DNA from: Aeromicrobium erythreum
GTDB lineage: Bacteria > Actinomycetota > Actinomycetes > Propionibacteriales > Nocardioidaceae
Assembly (NCBI RefSeq): GCF_001509405.1
Contig: NZ_CP011502.1
Coordinates: forward strand, 3,286,001-3,350,000
DNA length: 64,000 bases
Direction: 5' to 3'
Shown here: positions 9,893 to 18,284 of the stretch, in pieces
How positions within the stretch are numbered: position 1 is the stretch's first letter
Layout: the number at the start of each line of letters is the position of its first letter
Notes under the pieces: model-generated
What the model saw: the letters and a program-made list of their open reading frames with translations, nothing else
What the model was told of the DNA's origin: nothing
Database searches by the model: none
Translations under genes and position numbers: made by a program

Positions 9893-10201
9893 TCACTCGC
9901 GCCAGGGGCGTGGGTCGCGTCGACGGAAGTCCTTGCGGGCGAGGGTGGGGAGGAGGTCGTAGTCGCCGCGGATCAGCGCCTCGCGCTTCGCCCTCGACCA
10001 CCCCTGCACCCGCTTCTCCGCGGCGTACGCGTCGGCGACGTCCTCGAACTCGTAGGCGTAGACGAGCTCGACCGGTCTGCGGCAGCGGGTGTACTCCGCG
10101 CCGATCCCGGTCTGGTGCTGGTAAAGACGTGACTCGAGGTTCCGGGTGCTGCCGACGTAGTAGCTGCCGTCGGAGCAGCGCAGGATGTACATGTAGGCCA
10201 T
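9893..10201 (-). CDS. GIY-YIG nuclease family protein, embedded in the repeat array
   Basis: 102 residues, a single-domain GIY-YIG protein of the small UPF0213/YhbQ type. The GIY half is YMYIL (3-7) and the YIG half is YYVGST (14-19). Arg25 and His29 in SRLYQH and Glu62 in AEKRVQGW match the catalytic residues of the fold. The C-terminus is basic (RRRDPRPW). Such enzymes cut DNA or RNA by a one-metal mechanism; no substrate is known for most of this subfamily. The gene stands between two forward palindromic elements, exactly where a reverse element would be expected. No other gene lies between 8989 and 11311. A link to the repeats is an inference from position. Confidence 0.9.
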   Translation of the reverse strand: MAYMYILRCSDGSYYVGSTRNLESRLYQHQTGIGAEYTRCRRPVELVYAYEFEDVADAYAAEKRVQGWSRAKREALIRGDYDLLPTLARKDFRRRDPRPWRE

Positions 10202-10281
10202 CCAGTCAGTGCACCGACGTCGCCGGGGTCGGTCGAGCTGATGTCCACAGCTCTGTCCTGGCCTCAGCGACTGTCAGGTAG

Positions 10282-11230
10282 CCAGTCAGCGCGAGCCGAC
10301 CCCCAGCGTCTGCTTGGAGTGGTCTCGATACGTCTCCGCCAGCTCCTTCGTCGCGACGTCGACTACTCGACCAGCGAAACCCTTCCGCTGGTCGAGTAGT
10401 CAGGACGGCGAGCGCCAGCGAGCTCGTCCTGACGTATCGAGACCACTCGACAACGGATCAGCGGGGGCCGGCTCCCAGCGAAACCTTGGAGTGGTCTCGA
10501 TACCTCTCCGCCAGCTCCTTCGTCGCGGCGTCGACTACTCGACCAGCGAAACCCTTCCGCTGGTCGAGTAGTCAGGACGGCGAGCGCCAGCGAGCTCGTC
10601 CTGACGTATCGAGACCACCCGGCAACGGATCAGCGCGGGCCGGCTCCCAGCGTCTGCTTGGAATGGTCTCGATACGTCCGACCGAGCTCCTTCGTCGCCG
10701 GCCGGCCTACTCGACCAGCGGGACACTTCGCTGGTCGAGTAGCAGGGACGAGCTTGCGAGGTCCCTGCGTATCGAGACCACTCGGCAACGGCCCAGCGCG
10801 GGCCGGCTCCCAGCGTCTGCTTGGAATGGTCTCGATACGTCCGACCGAGCTCCTTCGTCGCCGGCCGGCCTACTCGACCAGCGGGACACTTCGCTGGTCG
10901 AGTAGCAGGGACGAGCTTGCGAAGTCCTGACGTATCGAGACCACTCGGCAACGGATCAGCGGGCGCCGGCTCCCAGCGAGACCTTGGAGTGGTCTCGATA
11001 CGCCCGACCGAGCTCCTTCGTCGCCAGGCGGCCTACTCGACCACCGGGGCCCTTCGCTGGTCGAGTAGCAGGGACGAGCTTGCGAGGTCCCTGCGTATCG
11101 AGACCACCCGGCAACAGATCAGCGCGACCCATCCCCCAGCGTCCGCTTGGAGTGGTCTCGATACGTGGGGCTCAGGCTCGTTCCTCGCCGAGCCCGACTA
11201 CTCGACCAGCGAACTCTTCCGCTGGTCGGT
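10282..11230. repeat. Palindromic repeat array, right block (11 elements, alternating orientation)
   Basis: The block continues the left one. Forward elements begin near 10321, 10494, 10666, 10827, 10991 and 11155; reverse elements begin near 10386, 10559, 10730, 10891 and 11056. It ends in a truncated reverse copy (CGCTGGTCGG) at about 11220. Several core types occur: GTCGCGACGTCGAC and GCCGGCCGGC in forward copies, and the stems CAGGAC/GTCCTG and CAGGGAC/GTCCCTG in reverse copies. The spacer carries the same conserved sequence as in the left block. The region between the GIY-YIG start and 10282 is about 80 bp with no recognisable feature. Confidence 0.9.
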
Positions 11231-11294
11231 CACTGGAGAGGTGGTTGCGGGGGGAAACCGGGGCATGGGGCGGCGGCGCCTCCTCACATCAAAG

Positions 11295-11309
11295 TGACTA
11301 TCATTCCCA
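11295..11309 (+). promoter_or_regulatory. Zur/Fur-type operator candidate
   Basis: TGACTATCATTCCCA matches the actinobacterial Zur-box pattern TGAAAATCATTTTCA at 11 of 15 positions, including the ATCATT centre and both TGA/CA ends. It covers the proposed -10 hexamer TATCAT (11299-11304), where repressor binding would block transcription of the transport operon. Confidence 0.5.
11299..11304 (+). promoter_or_regulatory. -10 element TATCAT of the transport operon
   Basis: It lies 6 nt before the GTG at 11311, which fits a leaderless start, and it overlaps the Zur-box-like site. Confidence 0.4.
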
Positions 11310-11310
11310 T

Positions 11311-12027
11311 GTGATGGCGCAGGGAGCGGTGGAGGTGGAGGGCCTCTCGGTGTGGGCGGGGGCGACCCTGCTCGTGCGCGACGTCTCCTGGCGACAGGCC
11401 GCTGGGGAGCGGGTGGCGCTGCTCGGACGTTCCGGCTCCGGCAAGTCGACGATCGCGCGTGCCGTCGCCGACGTCACCTCGCCGACGCTGCGCGTCCAGG
11501 GGCGCGTCAGCGTCGGTGGCAGCCAGCCCGGCCGACCGCGGGCGTCGCTCGTCGCGCAGGACTCGCAGGTCGCGCTGAACCCGCTCACCCCCGTCCGGCG
11601 GCAGCTGGCCCGACCGCTGCGCTCCGCCGGTCTACGCGGCGCTGCCCTCGACGCACGCCTCACCACCCTCCTCGCCGACGTCGGCCTCGACGCGACCGCC
11701 GTCCTCGACCGGCTGCCCGCGGAGCTGTCCGGCGGGCAGCGCCAGCGGGTGTGCATCGCGCTCGCGATCGCCGTCGACGGTCCGCTGCTGGTCGCCGACG
11801 AGCCGACCAGCGCGCTCGACGTGGTCACGCGTCGCCAGGTGGTCGACGCGCTGCGCGCCACCCGGTCGACGCTCCTGCTCATCACCCACGACCTCGAGGT
11901 CGCGCAGGCGCTCTGCACCCGGGCGCTGCTCGTCGACGACGGCCGCCTCGTCGCCGACGTCGACCTCACCACGCTGCTCGACGGGCCCGACCGGCACCTC
12001 GCGCACGACCTCGGACTCGTCGCATGA
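11311..12027 (+). CDS. Oligopeptide/nickel-type ABC transporter ATPase (Dpp/CntD-like)
   Basis: 238 residues from GTG 11311; ATG 11314 is the alternative start. Walker A is GRSGSGKST, the Q-loop lies in VAQDSQ, the signature is LSGGQRQRV, Walker B is LLVADEPTSALD and the H-loop is LITHD. It belongs to the Opp/Dpp/Nik subfamily that powers uptake of peptides, nickel or metallophores. It is short for the family because the C-terminal oligopeptide-binding extension is missing. It is the first gene of a five-gene operon and overlaps the second ATPase by 4 nt (ATGA). A Zur-box-like site overlaps its promoter. Confidence 0.88.
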   Translation: MMAQGAVEVEGLSVWAGATLLVRDVSWRQAAGERVALLGRSGSGKSTIARAVADVTSPTLRVQGRVSVGGSQPGRPRASLVAQDSQVALNPLTPVRRQLARPLRSAGLRGAALDARLTTLLADVGLDATAVLDRLPAELSGGQRQRVCIALAIAVDGPLLVADEPTSALDVVTRRQVVDALRATRSTLLLITHDLEVAQALCTRALLVDDGRLVADVDLTTLLDGPDRHLAHDLGLVA

Positions 12028-12809
12028 GCGCAGCCACCCTCACCCCAGCCGCGACCGGCCCCACCGTGCACGCGCAGAGGGTCAGCGTCCGACTGGCCGA
12101 CGGCACCGACGCCCTGGCCGACGTCGACCTGCGGCTCACGTCGGCAACGTCGCTCGGCCTCGTCGGACGCTCCGGCGCCGGCAAGTCGACGCTGGCCCGG
12201 GTGCTGCTTGGCCTGCAGCGCCCGACGTCGGGCGAGGTGCTGCTCGACGGTGCCGCGCTGCCCCGACGTCGCGCGGGGCTGCGACGGTTCCGACGCTGCC
12301 TCCAGTACGTGCCGCAGGATCCGGCGGGCAGTCTCGACCCGCGCCGCGACGTCGCCGCCTGCCTCACGGAGCCGCTGCGCAGCCTGGCCATCGACGACGA
12401 CCACGACAGCTGCGTCGAGCGCGCCCTCGACGCCGTCGGGCTCGACACGACGTTCGCGCGACGTCGCTGCTCAAGCCTGTCGGGCGGGCAGGCGCAGCGG
12501 GTCGCGATCGCGCGCGCGATCGGCACCGGCGCGACGCTGCTGGTGGCCGACGAGCCGCTCAGCTCCGTCGACGTCGGCCTGCGCCGCGACCTCGCCGCGC
12601 TGCTGCAGCACCTGCACGTCGACCACGGCCTCGGCCTGCTGCTCATCACCCACGACCTGCACGCGGTGGCGTCGGTGTGCAGCACGGCGGCCGTGCTGCA
12701 CGACGGCCGCGTGGTGGAGCACGGCAGCACCGCGCAGGTGCTCGACGCGCCCACCCACCCCGCGACCCGGGCGCTCGTCGACGCGTCCCGTCCGGGGGCG
12801 TTGGGGTGA
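12024..12809 (+). CDS. Oligopeptide/nickel-type ABC transporter ATPase (Dpp/CntF-like)
   Basis: 261 residues. Walker A is GRSGAGKST, the Q-loop is in YVPQDPAGSLDPR (the PQDPxxSLxPR form typical of Opp/Dpp partners), the signature is LSGGQAQRV, Walker B is LLVADEPLSSVD and the H-loop is LITHD. It is the partner of the preceding ATPase; two different ATPases per transporter are usual in this family. It starts inside the stop of the first ATPase gene and its own stop overlaps the GTG of the MFS gene, so the operon is tightly coupled. Confidence 0.9.
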   Translation: MSAATLTPAATGPTVHAQRVSVRLADGTDALADVDLRLTSATSLGLVGRSGAGKSTLARVLLGLQRPTSGEVLLDGAALPRRRAGLRRFRRCLQYVPQDPAGSLDPRRDVAACLTEPLRSLAIDDDHDSCVERALDAVGLDTTFARRRCSSLSGGQAQRVAIARAIGTGATLLVADEPLSSVDVGLRRDLAALLQHLHVDHGLGLLLITHDLHAVASVCSTAAVLHDGRVVEHGSTAQVLDAPTHPATRALVDASRPGALG

Positions 12810-14095
12810 CGCGACGAGCCACGGCTGCACCCCTGCTCGGGGCGCAGCTGGTCTTCAACGTGGGCTTCTACGCCGTCGTGCCGTTCCTGGCGATCGTGCT
12901 GCGCGACGACTACCTGCTGTCCGGCGCGGCGATCGGTCTCGTGCTCGGCGCCCGCACGTTCGCGCAACAGGGCCTGTTCCTGCTCGGCGGCGTGCTGGTC
13001 GACGCGCTCGGCGCGCGTCGCCTCATCCTCACCGGCTGCGCGGTGCGCGTGGCCGGGTTCGGCACGCTGGCGCTCGCCGACGACCTGCCGACGTTCGTCG
13101 CCGGCGCCGTCCTCACCGGTCTCGGCGGTGCGCTGTTCTCCCCCGCGATCGAGACGCTCGTGGCCGCCGCGGAGCAGGCCCGCCCGAGCGCATCGGGCAC
13201 CCGGGCGACGCTCTTCGCGTGGCTCACCGTGGTCGGCGAGACCGGCGCCGTCGTCGGTCCGCTCGTCGGGGCGCTGCTGCTCGACTGGGGGTTCTCGGCC
13301 GTGGCGGGATCGGGTGCCGCGCTGTTCAGCGTCACGGCCCTCGCGCTGGCGCGCCTGCTGCCCGCCGACCCGGCCCGCCCCGACGGCCACACGCTGCGCG
13401 CCGGTCTGCGCGACGTCGGCCCGGGCCTGAGCCTGCGGCACCGCACGTTCGTGCTGTTCGCCGTCGTGCACGCAGTGAACCTGCTGGCTTGGAACCAGCT
13501 GTACCTCGGGCTGCCGGTGGAGCTGGAGCGCGTCGGTCGCGGCGCCGGCGCCTACGCCGCGCTGCTCGCGGTGGTCTCCGCCGTGACGATCACCCTCCAG
13601 CTGCCCGTGGCCCGCCTCGCGCGACGCCTCCCCAGCCGCGTGGTGCTGCCCGTCGGCTACGGGCTGCTGGCGTCGTCGTTCGGCGTGCTCGCGGTCGCCG
13701 CGGCGGTCCCGGCCACCGCGACGTCGCTCGCGCCCGTCACCGCGTCGGTGGTGCTGCTGACCTTCGGCCACCTCGTGGTCGGCCCGGCCGCGCTCGACCT
13801 CGTGCCGACCTTCGCCGCCGGTCGACGCCTCGGCTCCTACTACGGCCTGCTCGCGACGTGCGGCGGCGTGGCCGTGCTCGTCCTGTCGGTCCCGCTCGGC
13901 GCGCTCTACGCCGACGCCAGCGCGACGTCGCTCGTGGCGTCGCGCCCGTGGGCGCTGCTCGCCGGCCTCGCGCTCTGCTCGAGCGTGGCCGCCGCGCTCC
14001 TCCTGCGACGTCCGCTCGCGGCACCACCCCTCGACCCCGCGGAGCCCCGGAGCCCCGCACCACCCACCCCCTCCCCCTCGAAAGGACCTCGATGA
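12806..14095 (+). CDS. Major facilitator superfamily transporter
   Basis: 429 residues from GTG 12806, with about 12 hydrophobic segments. The loop between helices 2 and 3 carries the MFS A-like motif GGVLVDALGARR. MFS exporters sit inside Opp-like operons in opine-metallophore systems such as staphylopine (CntE), where they release the metallophore that the ABC system later recovers. The same pairing here suggests metallophore or peptide export. No biosynthetic enzyme for an opine metallophore is visible nearby, so the cargo may be made elsewhere or taken from other bacteria. A drug-efflux role cannot be excluded. The stop overlaps the start of the lipoprotein gene. Confidence 0.85.
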   Translation: MTRRATAAPLLGAQLVFNVGFYAVVPFLAIVLRDDYLLSGAAIGLVLGARTFAQQGLFLLGGVLVDALGARRLILTGCAVRVAGFGTLALADDLPTFVAGAVLTGLGGALFSPAIETLVAAAEQARPSASGTRATLFAWLTVVGETGAVVGPLVGALLLDWGFSAVAGSGAALFSVTALALARLLPADPARPDGHTLRAGLRDVGPGLSLRHRTFVLFAVVHAVNLLAWNQLYLGLPVELERVGRGAGAYAALLAVVSAVTITLQLPVARLARRLPSRVVLPVGYGLLASSFGVLAVAAAVPATATSLAPVTASVVLLTFGHLVVGPAALDLVPTFAAGRRLGSYYGLLATCGGVAVLVLSVPLGALYADASATSLVASRPWALLAGLALCSSVAAALLLRRPLAAPPLDPAEPRSPAPPTPSPSKGPR

Positions 14096-15603
14096 CCCCC
14101 CTTCGTCCACTACTGCGCACCGGCGCGGCCGCCCTGGTGCTCACCCTCGCCGCCGGTTGCTTCGCCGGCGGCGGCAGCGACCAGGCCAGCGACGGCCGCA
14201 TCTCCGTCGCGATGATGCAGCCGCCGCGCTCCGGCCTCTCCCCGCTCAGCGACGACGCGTTCAAGCTGTCGCGCTGGAGCACCGCCGAGACGCTCGTGCA
14301 GCTCGACGCCGACGGCGTGGCGCAGCCGATGCTCGCCACCTCCTGGCAGCGCACCGACGACCGCACGTGGACGTTCGACCTGCGCGGCGACGTCACCTTC
14401 CACGACGGCACGCCGCTGACGTCGAAGGAGGTCGTGGCGTCGCTGCAGACCGCGGCCCAGGCGTCGCCCGTGCCGCGCATCCTCGACGGCGTCGAGCTCA
14501 CCGTCGAGGCGCCCGACGCCGACACCGTCGTGGTGAAGACGGCCGTAGCCGACCCGCTCGTCCCCCAGCGGCTCTCGAGCCCGCAGCTGTCGATCCTCGC
14601 GCCGAAGGCGTACACGACCAAGGCCGTGAACCCGGTCGGCGCCGGCACCGGACCGTTCGAGCTGGTGAAGGTCGACGGCACGTCGGGCGCGACCCTCGAC
14701 CGCTACGACGACTACTGGGGCGAGAAGGCGAAGGCGTCCGGCATCGATGCTCGCTTCGTGCCCGACGGCACCGCCCGCGCCGCCGCGCTGCGCACGGGCG
14801 ACGCCGACGTCGTCGAGTCGGTGCCGGTGGGCCAGGTGGCGCAGCTCGACGAGGATCTCGTGATCGAGGTGCCCATGCCGCGCACGAACACGCTCTACCT
14901 CAACACCACGAAGGGCCCGTTCAAGGACCCGACCGTCCGCGCCGCGGCGCGCGAGGCGATCGACCGCGCCCGGCTCGTGAAGGACGTGTACGAGGGCCGC
15001 GCCGACGAGGCCAGCGGTCTGCTCGGCCCGGCGCTGCCCTGGGCGGCCGACCTGCGCTCCGACCCCGAGTACACGCAGCTCCTCGCCCAGCGCGCGGAGC
15101 CCGCGAAGGTCGACGGCGTCAGGATCACCCTCGGCACGTTCACCGACCGCGCCGAGCTGCCCGAGGTGGCGGTGCTGCTGGAGCAGGAGCTCGAGGCCGC
15201 CGGCTTCGTCGTGCAGCAGGACGTGCGCGAGTACCAGTTCATCGAGGCCGACGCGCTCGACGGAGCGTTCGACGCGTTCATCCTGTCGCGCGCCACGGTG
15301 CTCGACTCCGGCGACCCGGTGGCCTACATGGCGTCCGACTTCGGCTGCGACGGCGGCTTCAACATCGCCCAGCTCTGCAACGACGACGTCGACGCCGCGC
15401 TCGACCGCGCCGCGCAGGTGGAGCCCGGCGCTGAGCGTCAGCGCCTGACGATGCTCGCGGAGGCGCAGGTGCTGGGCCTCGACGCCGCCGTCCCGCTGCT
15501 GCACGAGCGCGTCATCCAGGGCGAGGCGCAGGGCGTGTCGGGGGTCGAGCGCGACCCGCGCGAGCGCGACCTGATCGACGCCGACAGCAGCGCCGGTGCC
15601 TGA
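14092..15603 (+). CDS. ABC transporter substrate-binding lipoprotein, family 5 (Dpp/Nik/CntA-like)
   Basis: 503 residues from ATG 14092, which has a good AAAGGA ribosome site. The signal peptide ends in the lipobox LAAGC (Cys23), so it is a lipid-anchored extracellular protein. SBP family 5 features follow: TWTFDLRGDVTFHDGTPLT, then NPVGAGTGPF and YDDYWG. It captures the substrate and hands it to the permease encoded next. Ligand specificity cannot be read, but the Zur-box-like site and the linked MFS exporter favour a metal complex over plain peptides. Confidence 0.9.
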   Translation: MTPLRPLLRTGAAALVLTLAAGCFAGGGSDQASDGRISVAMMQPPRSGLSPLSDDAFKLSRWSTAETLVQLDADGVAQPMLATSWQRTDDRTWTFDLRGDVTFHDGTPLTSKEVVASLQTAAQASPVPRILDGVELTVEAPDADTVVVKTAVADPLVPQRLSSPQLSILAPKAYTTKAVNPVGAGTGPFELVKVDGTSGATLDRYDDYWGEKAKASGIDARFVPDGTARAAALRTGDADVVESVPVGQVAQLDEDLVIEVPMPRTNTLYLNTTKGPFKDPTVRAAAREAIDRARLVKDVYEGRADEASGLLGPALPWAADLRSDPEYTQLLAQRAEPAKVDGVRITLGTFTDRAELPEVAVLLEQELEAAGFVVQQDVREYQFIEADALDGAFDAFILSRATVLDSGDPVAYMASDFGCDGGFNIAQLCNDDVDAALDRAAQVEPGAERQRLTMLAEAQVLGLDAAVPLLHERVIQGEAQGVSGVERDPRERDLIDADSSAGA

Positions 15604-17356
15604 GCCCCGGCCGCGCCGCGACGCCGTCGTCACGGCGGCGTCGCGGCTGCTGGCGGCGTCGGGGCTGCTCGCCCTGGTCGGTGCGCTGCCCTGGCTCGCC
15701 TCACGCGATCCAGCGCTCACGGTGCTGCGCGCCCGGTACGCCGACCGCGAGGCGACACCCGAGGCGCTGGCCGCGGTCCGCGCCGAGCTCGGCCTCGACG
15801 CCGGACCGTTCACCCTGCTGGGGCAGTGGGTGTCGGGGCTGCTGCGCGGGGACCTGGGCACGTCGTGGATCAGCGGACGTCCGGTCGGGCCGGGCCTGCT
15901 CGACAACCTGAGCGTGTCGCTCACGCTCGTGGGCTTCTCGCTCGTGGTCGCGTTCGCGGTGGCCACCGTGAGCGTCACGGTGGCGATGCGGGCCGGCCTG
16001 CGGGGGCGTCCGTCGTTCGGGTCCGGGTCGGGGTCGGTGCTGCTGACCGCCCTGCCGGAGTTCCTGCTGGCGACGGTGCTGCTGCTCGTCGGTGCCGTGT
16101 GGCTCGGCTGGTTCCCACCGTTCGGCTGGGACGGCCCGGGCCAGGCGGTGCTGCCGGCCCTGGCGCTCGGGCTGCCGGCGGGCGGTCTGCTCGGCCGACT
16201 GACGGCCACGGCGGTGACGGCCGTGTTCACCGAGCCGTGGGTGACGACGTGGCGGGGCGCCGGCTTCACCCGACGGGAGGTGGCGACGGCGGTGCTGCGT
16301 CGCGCGGTGCCGTCGGTGCTGCCGCAGCTGGGCCTCGTGGTCGTCGGGCTGACGGGCGGCGCGGTGGCGGTCGAGGAGGTCTTCGCGATCCCGGGGATCG
16401 GTCGCGCGCTGCTCGGCGCGGCCGCCGCCCAGGACCTGCCCGCCCTGCAAGCCGGGCTGCTGCTCCTCGTGGTGGTCGCCGCCGTTGCGGGCGGTGCGGC
16501 GTCGCTGCTCGCTCGCCTCCTGCTCGGCCGGGCCGTGCGGTTGTCGGCCCTGTCGCTGCCGGAGCCGGTCGTGGTGCTGCGTCGTCGCGACCTGCTCGTC
16601 CCCGGCGTGGCCGGCGCGCTGCTGCTCGTCGTCGTGGTGGCCGGGCTCCTCGGCGACCCGTCGACGTCGGCGCACCCACGCCTCGCGCCACCGTCGCCGG
16701 GGCTCTGGCTGGGCGCCGACGCCAGCGGTCGCGACCTGCTCGCGAGGGTGGGTCACGGCGCGCTCACCACCGTCGGCACGGGCCTCGTCGTGCTGGTCCT
16801 GTGCCTGCTGATCGGGCTGGCGGTCGGGTGCCTCTCGCACGCCGCCACCGGACCGATCGAGATCGCGAACGCCGCACCTCCGGTGCTCGCTGGGCTCGTC
16901 GTGGCCGCGATCGCCGGACCGTCGCAGCTGGGTGCCGCGGTGGCGGTGACGGCGGTGAGCTGGGCCCCGCTCGCCGCGCACACGTCGGCCCTGCTGCGCG
17001 AGGCAGGGTCGCAGCCGCACGTGGCCGTGCTGCCGGTGCTGGGGGTCGGGCCGGTGCGCCGGCTCGTGCGGCACACGCTGCCGGCCGTCGTGCCGGCCGT
17101 CACCCGCCACGCCGCCCTGCGGCTGCCCGGCATCGTGCTCGCCCTGGCGTCGCTCGGGTTCCTGGGGCTCGGCGCACGACCTCCTCGCCCGGAGTGGGGT
17201 CTGGTGCTCGCCGAGGGCTCCGCCTACGTCGAGCGCGCCCCGTGGACCGCACTCGGCCCCGCCGGAGCGCTGGTGCTCGTGTCCGTGCTGTCGGTGGGTG
17301 CGACGGCCGTCCTCACCACCCGCCGGAGCGGGCGCGCCGCCTCTACGGCTGCGTGA
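15596..17356 (+). CDS. Fused DppB-DppC-type ABC permease (two permease domains in one chain)
   Basis: 586 residues from GTG 15596, overlapping the lipoprotein gene by 8 nt. The N-terminal half is DppB/CntB-like: ALGLPAGGLLGRLT, then the EAA-type loop and EEVFAIPGIGRALL. The C-terminal half is DppC/CntC-like: LGADASGRDLLARVGHGA (the usual GTDxxGRD..SR..YG form) and a second permease core ending GFLGLGARPPRPEWG. These subunits are normally two separate proteins of about 310 and 290 residues, so this is a gene fusion. About 12 membrane segments are expected. The 3' end overlaps the convergent BNR gene by 14 bp. Confidence 0.85.
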   Translation: MPEPRPRRDAVVTAASRLLAASGLLALVGALPWLASRDPALTVLRARYADREATPEALAAVRAELGLDAGPFTLLGQWVSGLLRGDLGTSWISGRPVGPGLLDNLSVSLTLVGFSLVVAFAVATVSVTVAMRAGLRGRPSFGSGSGSVLLTALPEFLLATVLLLVGAVWLGWFPPFGWDGPGQAVLPALALGLPAGGLLGRLTATAVTAVFTEPWVTTWRGAGFTRREVATAVLRRAVPSVLPQLGLVVVGLTGGAVAVEEVFAIPGIGRALLGAAAAQDLPALQAGLLLLVVVAAVAGGAASLLARLLLGRAVRLSALSLPEPVVVLRRRDLLVPGVAGALLLVVVVAGLLGDPSTSAHPRLAPPSPGLWLGADASGRDLLARVGHGALTTVGTGLVVLVLCLLIGLAVGCLSHAATGPIEIANAAPPVLAGLVVAAIAGPSQLGAAVAVTAVSWAPLAAHTSALLREAGSQPHVAVLPVLGVGPVRRLVRHTLPAVVPAVTRHAALRLPGIVLALASLGFLGLGARPPRPEWGLVLAEGSAYVERAPWTALGPAGALVLVSVLSVGATAVLTTRRSGRAASTAA

Positions 17357-18230
17357 ACTTCTGGCCCTGGTCGTCGCTGACGTAGCTCTGCGGATCCTCG
17401 CCGACCACGGCCGCGACGAGGGTGTCGTTGGCGGCGATGCCGCGGGCGGGGTCGCCGACGATGCAGCCGCCGGGCGCCCAGGTGCGGCCCGAGTCCTTCG
17501 TGCTGAACAGCTGGGCGGCGCAGCCCTCGAAGCGGGCGAGCGCGTAGCCGGCGTTGAACGTCGTGAACACGGCGGTGCGGCTGTTGTCGAGGCGACCGAG
17601 CAGCAGCCACTTGCCGCCACCGTCGCCGCTGCCGACGACGTCGCCGTCGATGCAGGTGACGCGCGCGAAGTCGTCGTCGACCTGCGACAGCGACGAGAAG
17701 GTGCAACCGGGCTTGGACTCACCCTTCGAGGGCGACACGGCGACGGTCGGGTCGGACGGGGACGTGTACCAGCGGGTGATCATCGGGTCGTCGACCCACG
17801 TGGCGCCGCCGTCGGTGGACGAGCGCTGCCGGGCCTGACAGTCCTCGCCGGCGCCGACGACGGTCAGCTCACCGCCGGAGCGTGCCTGGACGGCAGTGAT
17901 GACCTTGAGCTCGGGGTCGCGCTTGGTGGGCGACGCGCCGTTCTTCGTCGAGGTCCAGAGCGTGGCGCTCGTGCGTCCCTCGCAGGCGCCACGGGTGGCG
18001 AACACCCAGGTGCCGTCGTTCGCGAGGTCCATGCTGGCGGCCTGGGCGGGCTTGAAGTCGAACGCCTGCTGGTTCGTCTTGCGCTCCGGGGTGGGCGACT
18101 CGGTGGCGGCAGCCGGGCCGAGGCCGCTGCCGGGCGGCGCGCGGTGGACGTGCTGGAAGACCAGGACCACGAGCACGACGTCGACGAGGACGAACGCGAC
18201 GAGCGCGATCAGGGACAGGGGCTTCGGCAC
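17343..18230 (-). CDS. Membrane-anchored BNR/sialidase-like beta-propeller protein
   Basis: 295 residues from GTG 18230, chosen because TAGACT ends 7 nt upstream. One membrane helix (about 5-28) is followed by a Pro/Thr linker and an extracytoplasmic domain with several Asp-box motifs: TSTKNGAS, SSTDGGATWVDD, STKDSGRTWAPG and SDDQGQKF. Asp-boxes mark beta-propeller blades in sialidases and photosystem assembly factors. The catalytic residues of sialidases are not apparent, so it is probably a binding or structural propeller. It is convergent with the transport operon, overlapping its last gene by 14 bp. Confidence 0.75.
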   Translation of the reverse strand: MPKPLSLIALVAFVLVDVVLVVLVFQHVHRAPPGSGLGPAAATESPTPERKTNQQAFDFKPAQAASMDLANDGTWVFATRGACEGRTSATLWTSTKNGASPTKRDPELKVITAVQARSGGELTVVGAGEDCQARQRSSTDGGATWVDDPMITRWYTSPSDPTVAVSPSKGESKPGCTFSSLSQVDDDFARVTCIDGDVVGSGDGGGKWLLLGRLDNSRTAVFTTFNAGYALARFEGCAAQLFSTKDSGRTWAPGGCIVGDPARGIAANDTLVAAVVGEDPQSYVSDDQGQKFTQP

Positions 18231-18237
18231 GTGGCCG

Positions 18238-18243
18238 AGTCTA
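18238..18243 (-). promoter_or_regulatory. -10 element TAGACT of the BNR gene
   Basis: TAGACT on the minus strand ends 7 nt before the GTG at 18230. This is the leaderless layout seen elsewhere in the window. Confidence 0.45.
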
Positions 18244-18284
18244 GGGGCCGGACGGCCCACCGTGGCCTACTCGCGCAGACCGGG

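Noticed and set aside
9011..11230. CRISPR array
   Set aside because: Units alternate in orientation and the spacers are conserved, not unique. No cas genes are present.
9134..11297. Open frames of 60-200 residues within the palindromic array
   Set aside because: They repeat the same short peptide in several frames because the DNA repeats. No start signals or family matches are seen.
12208..15603. A 1,131-residue plus-strand open frame across the transport operon, and a 714-residue one opposite it
   Set aside because: Both overlap genes with clear families (ATPase, MFS, lipoprotein) and are Arg/Ala-rich shadows; only the end of the first coincides with the real lipoprotein frame.
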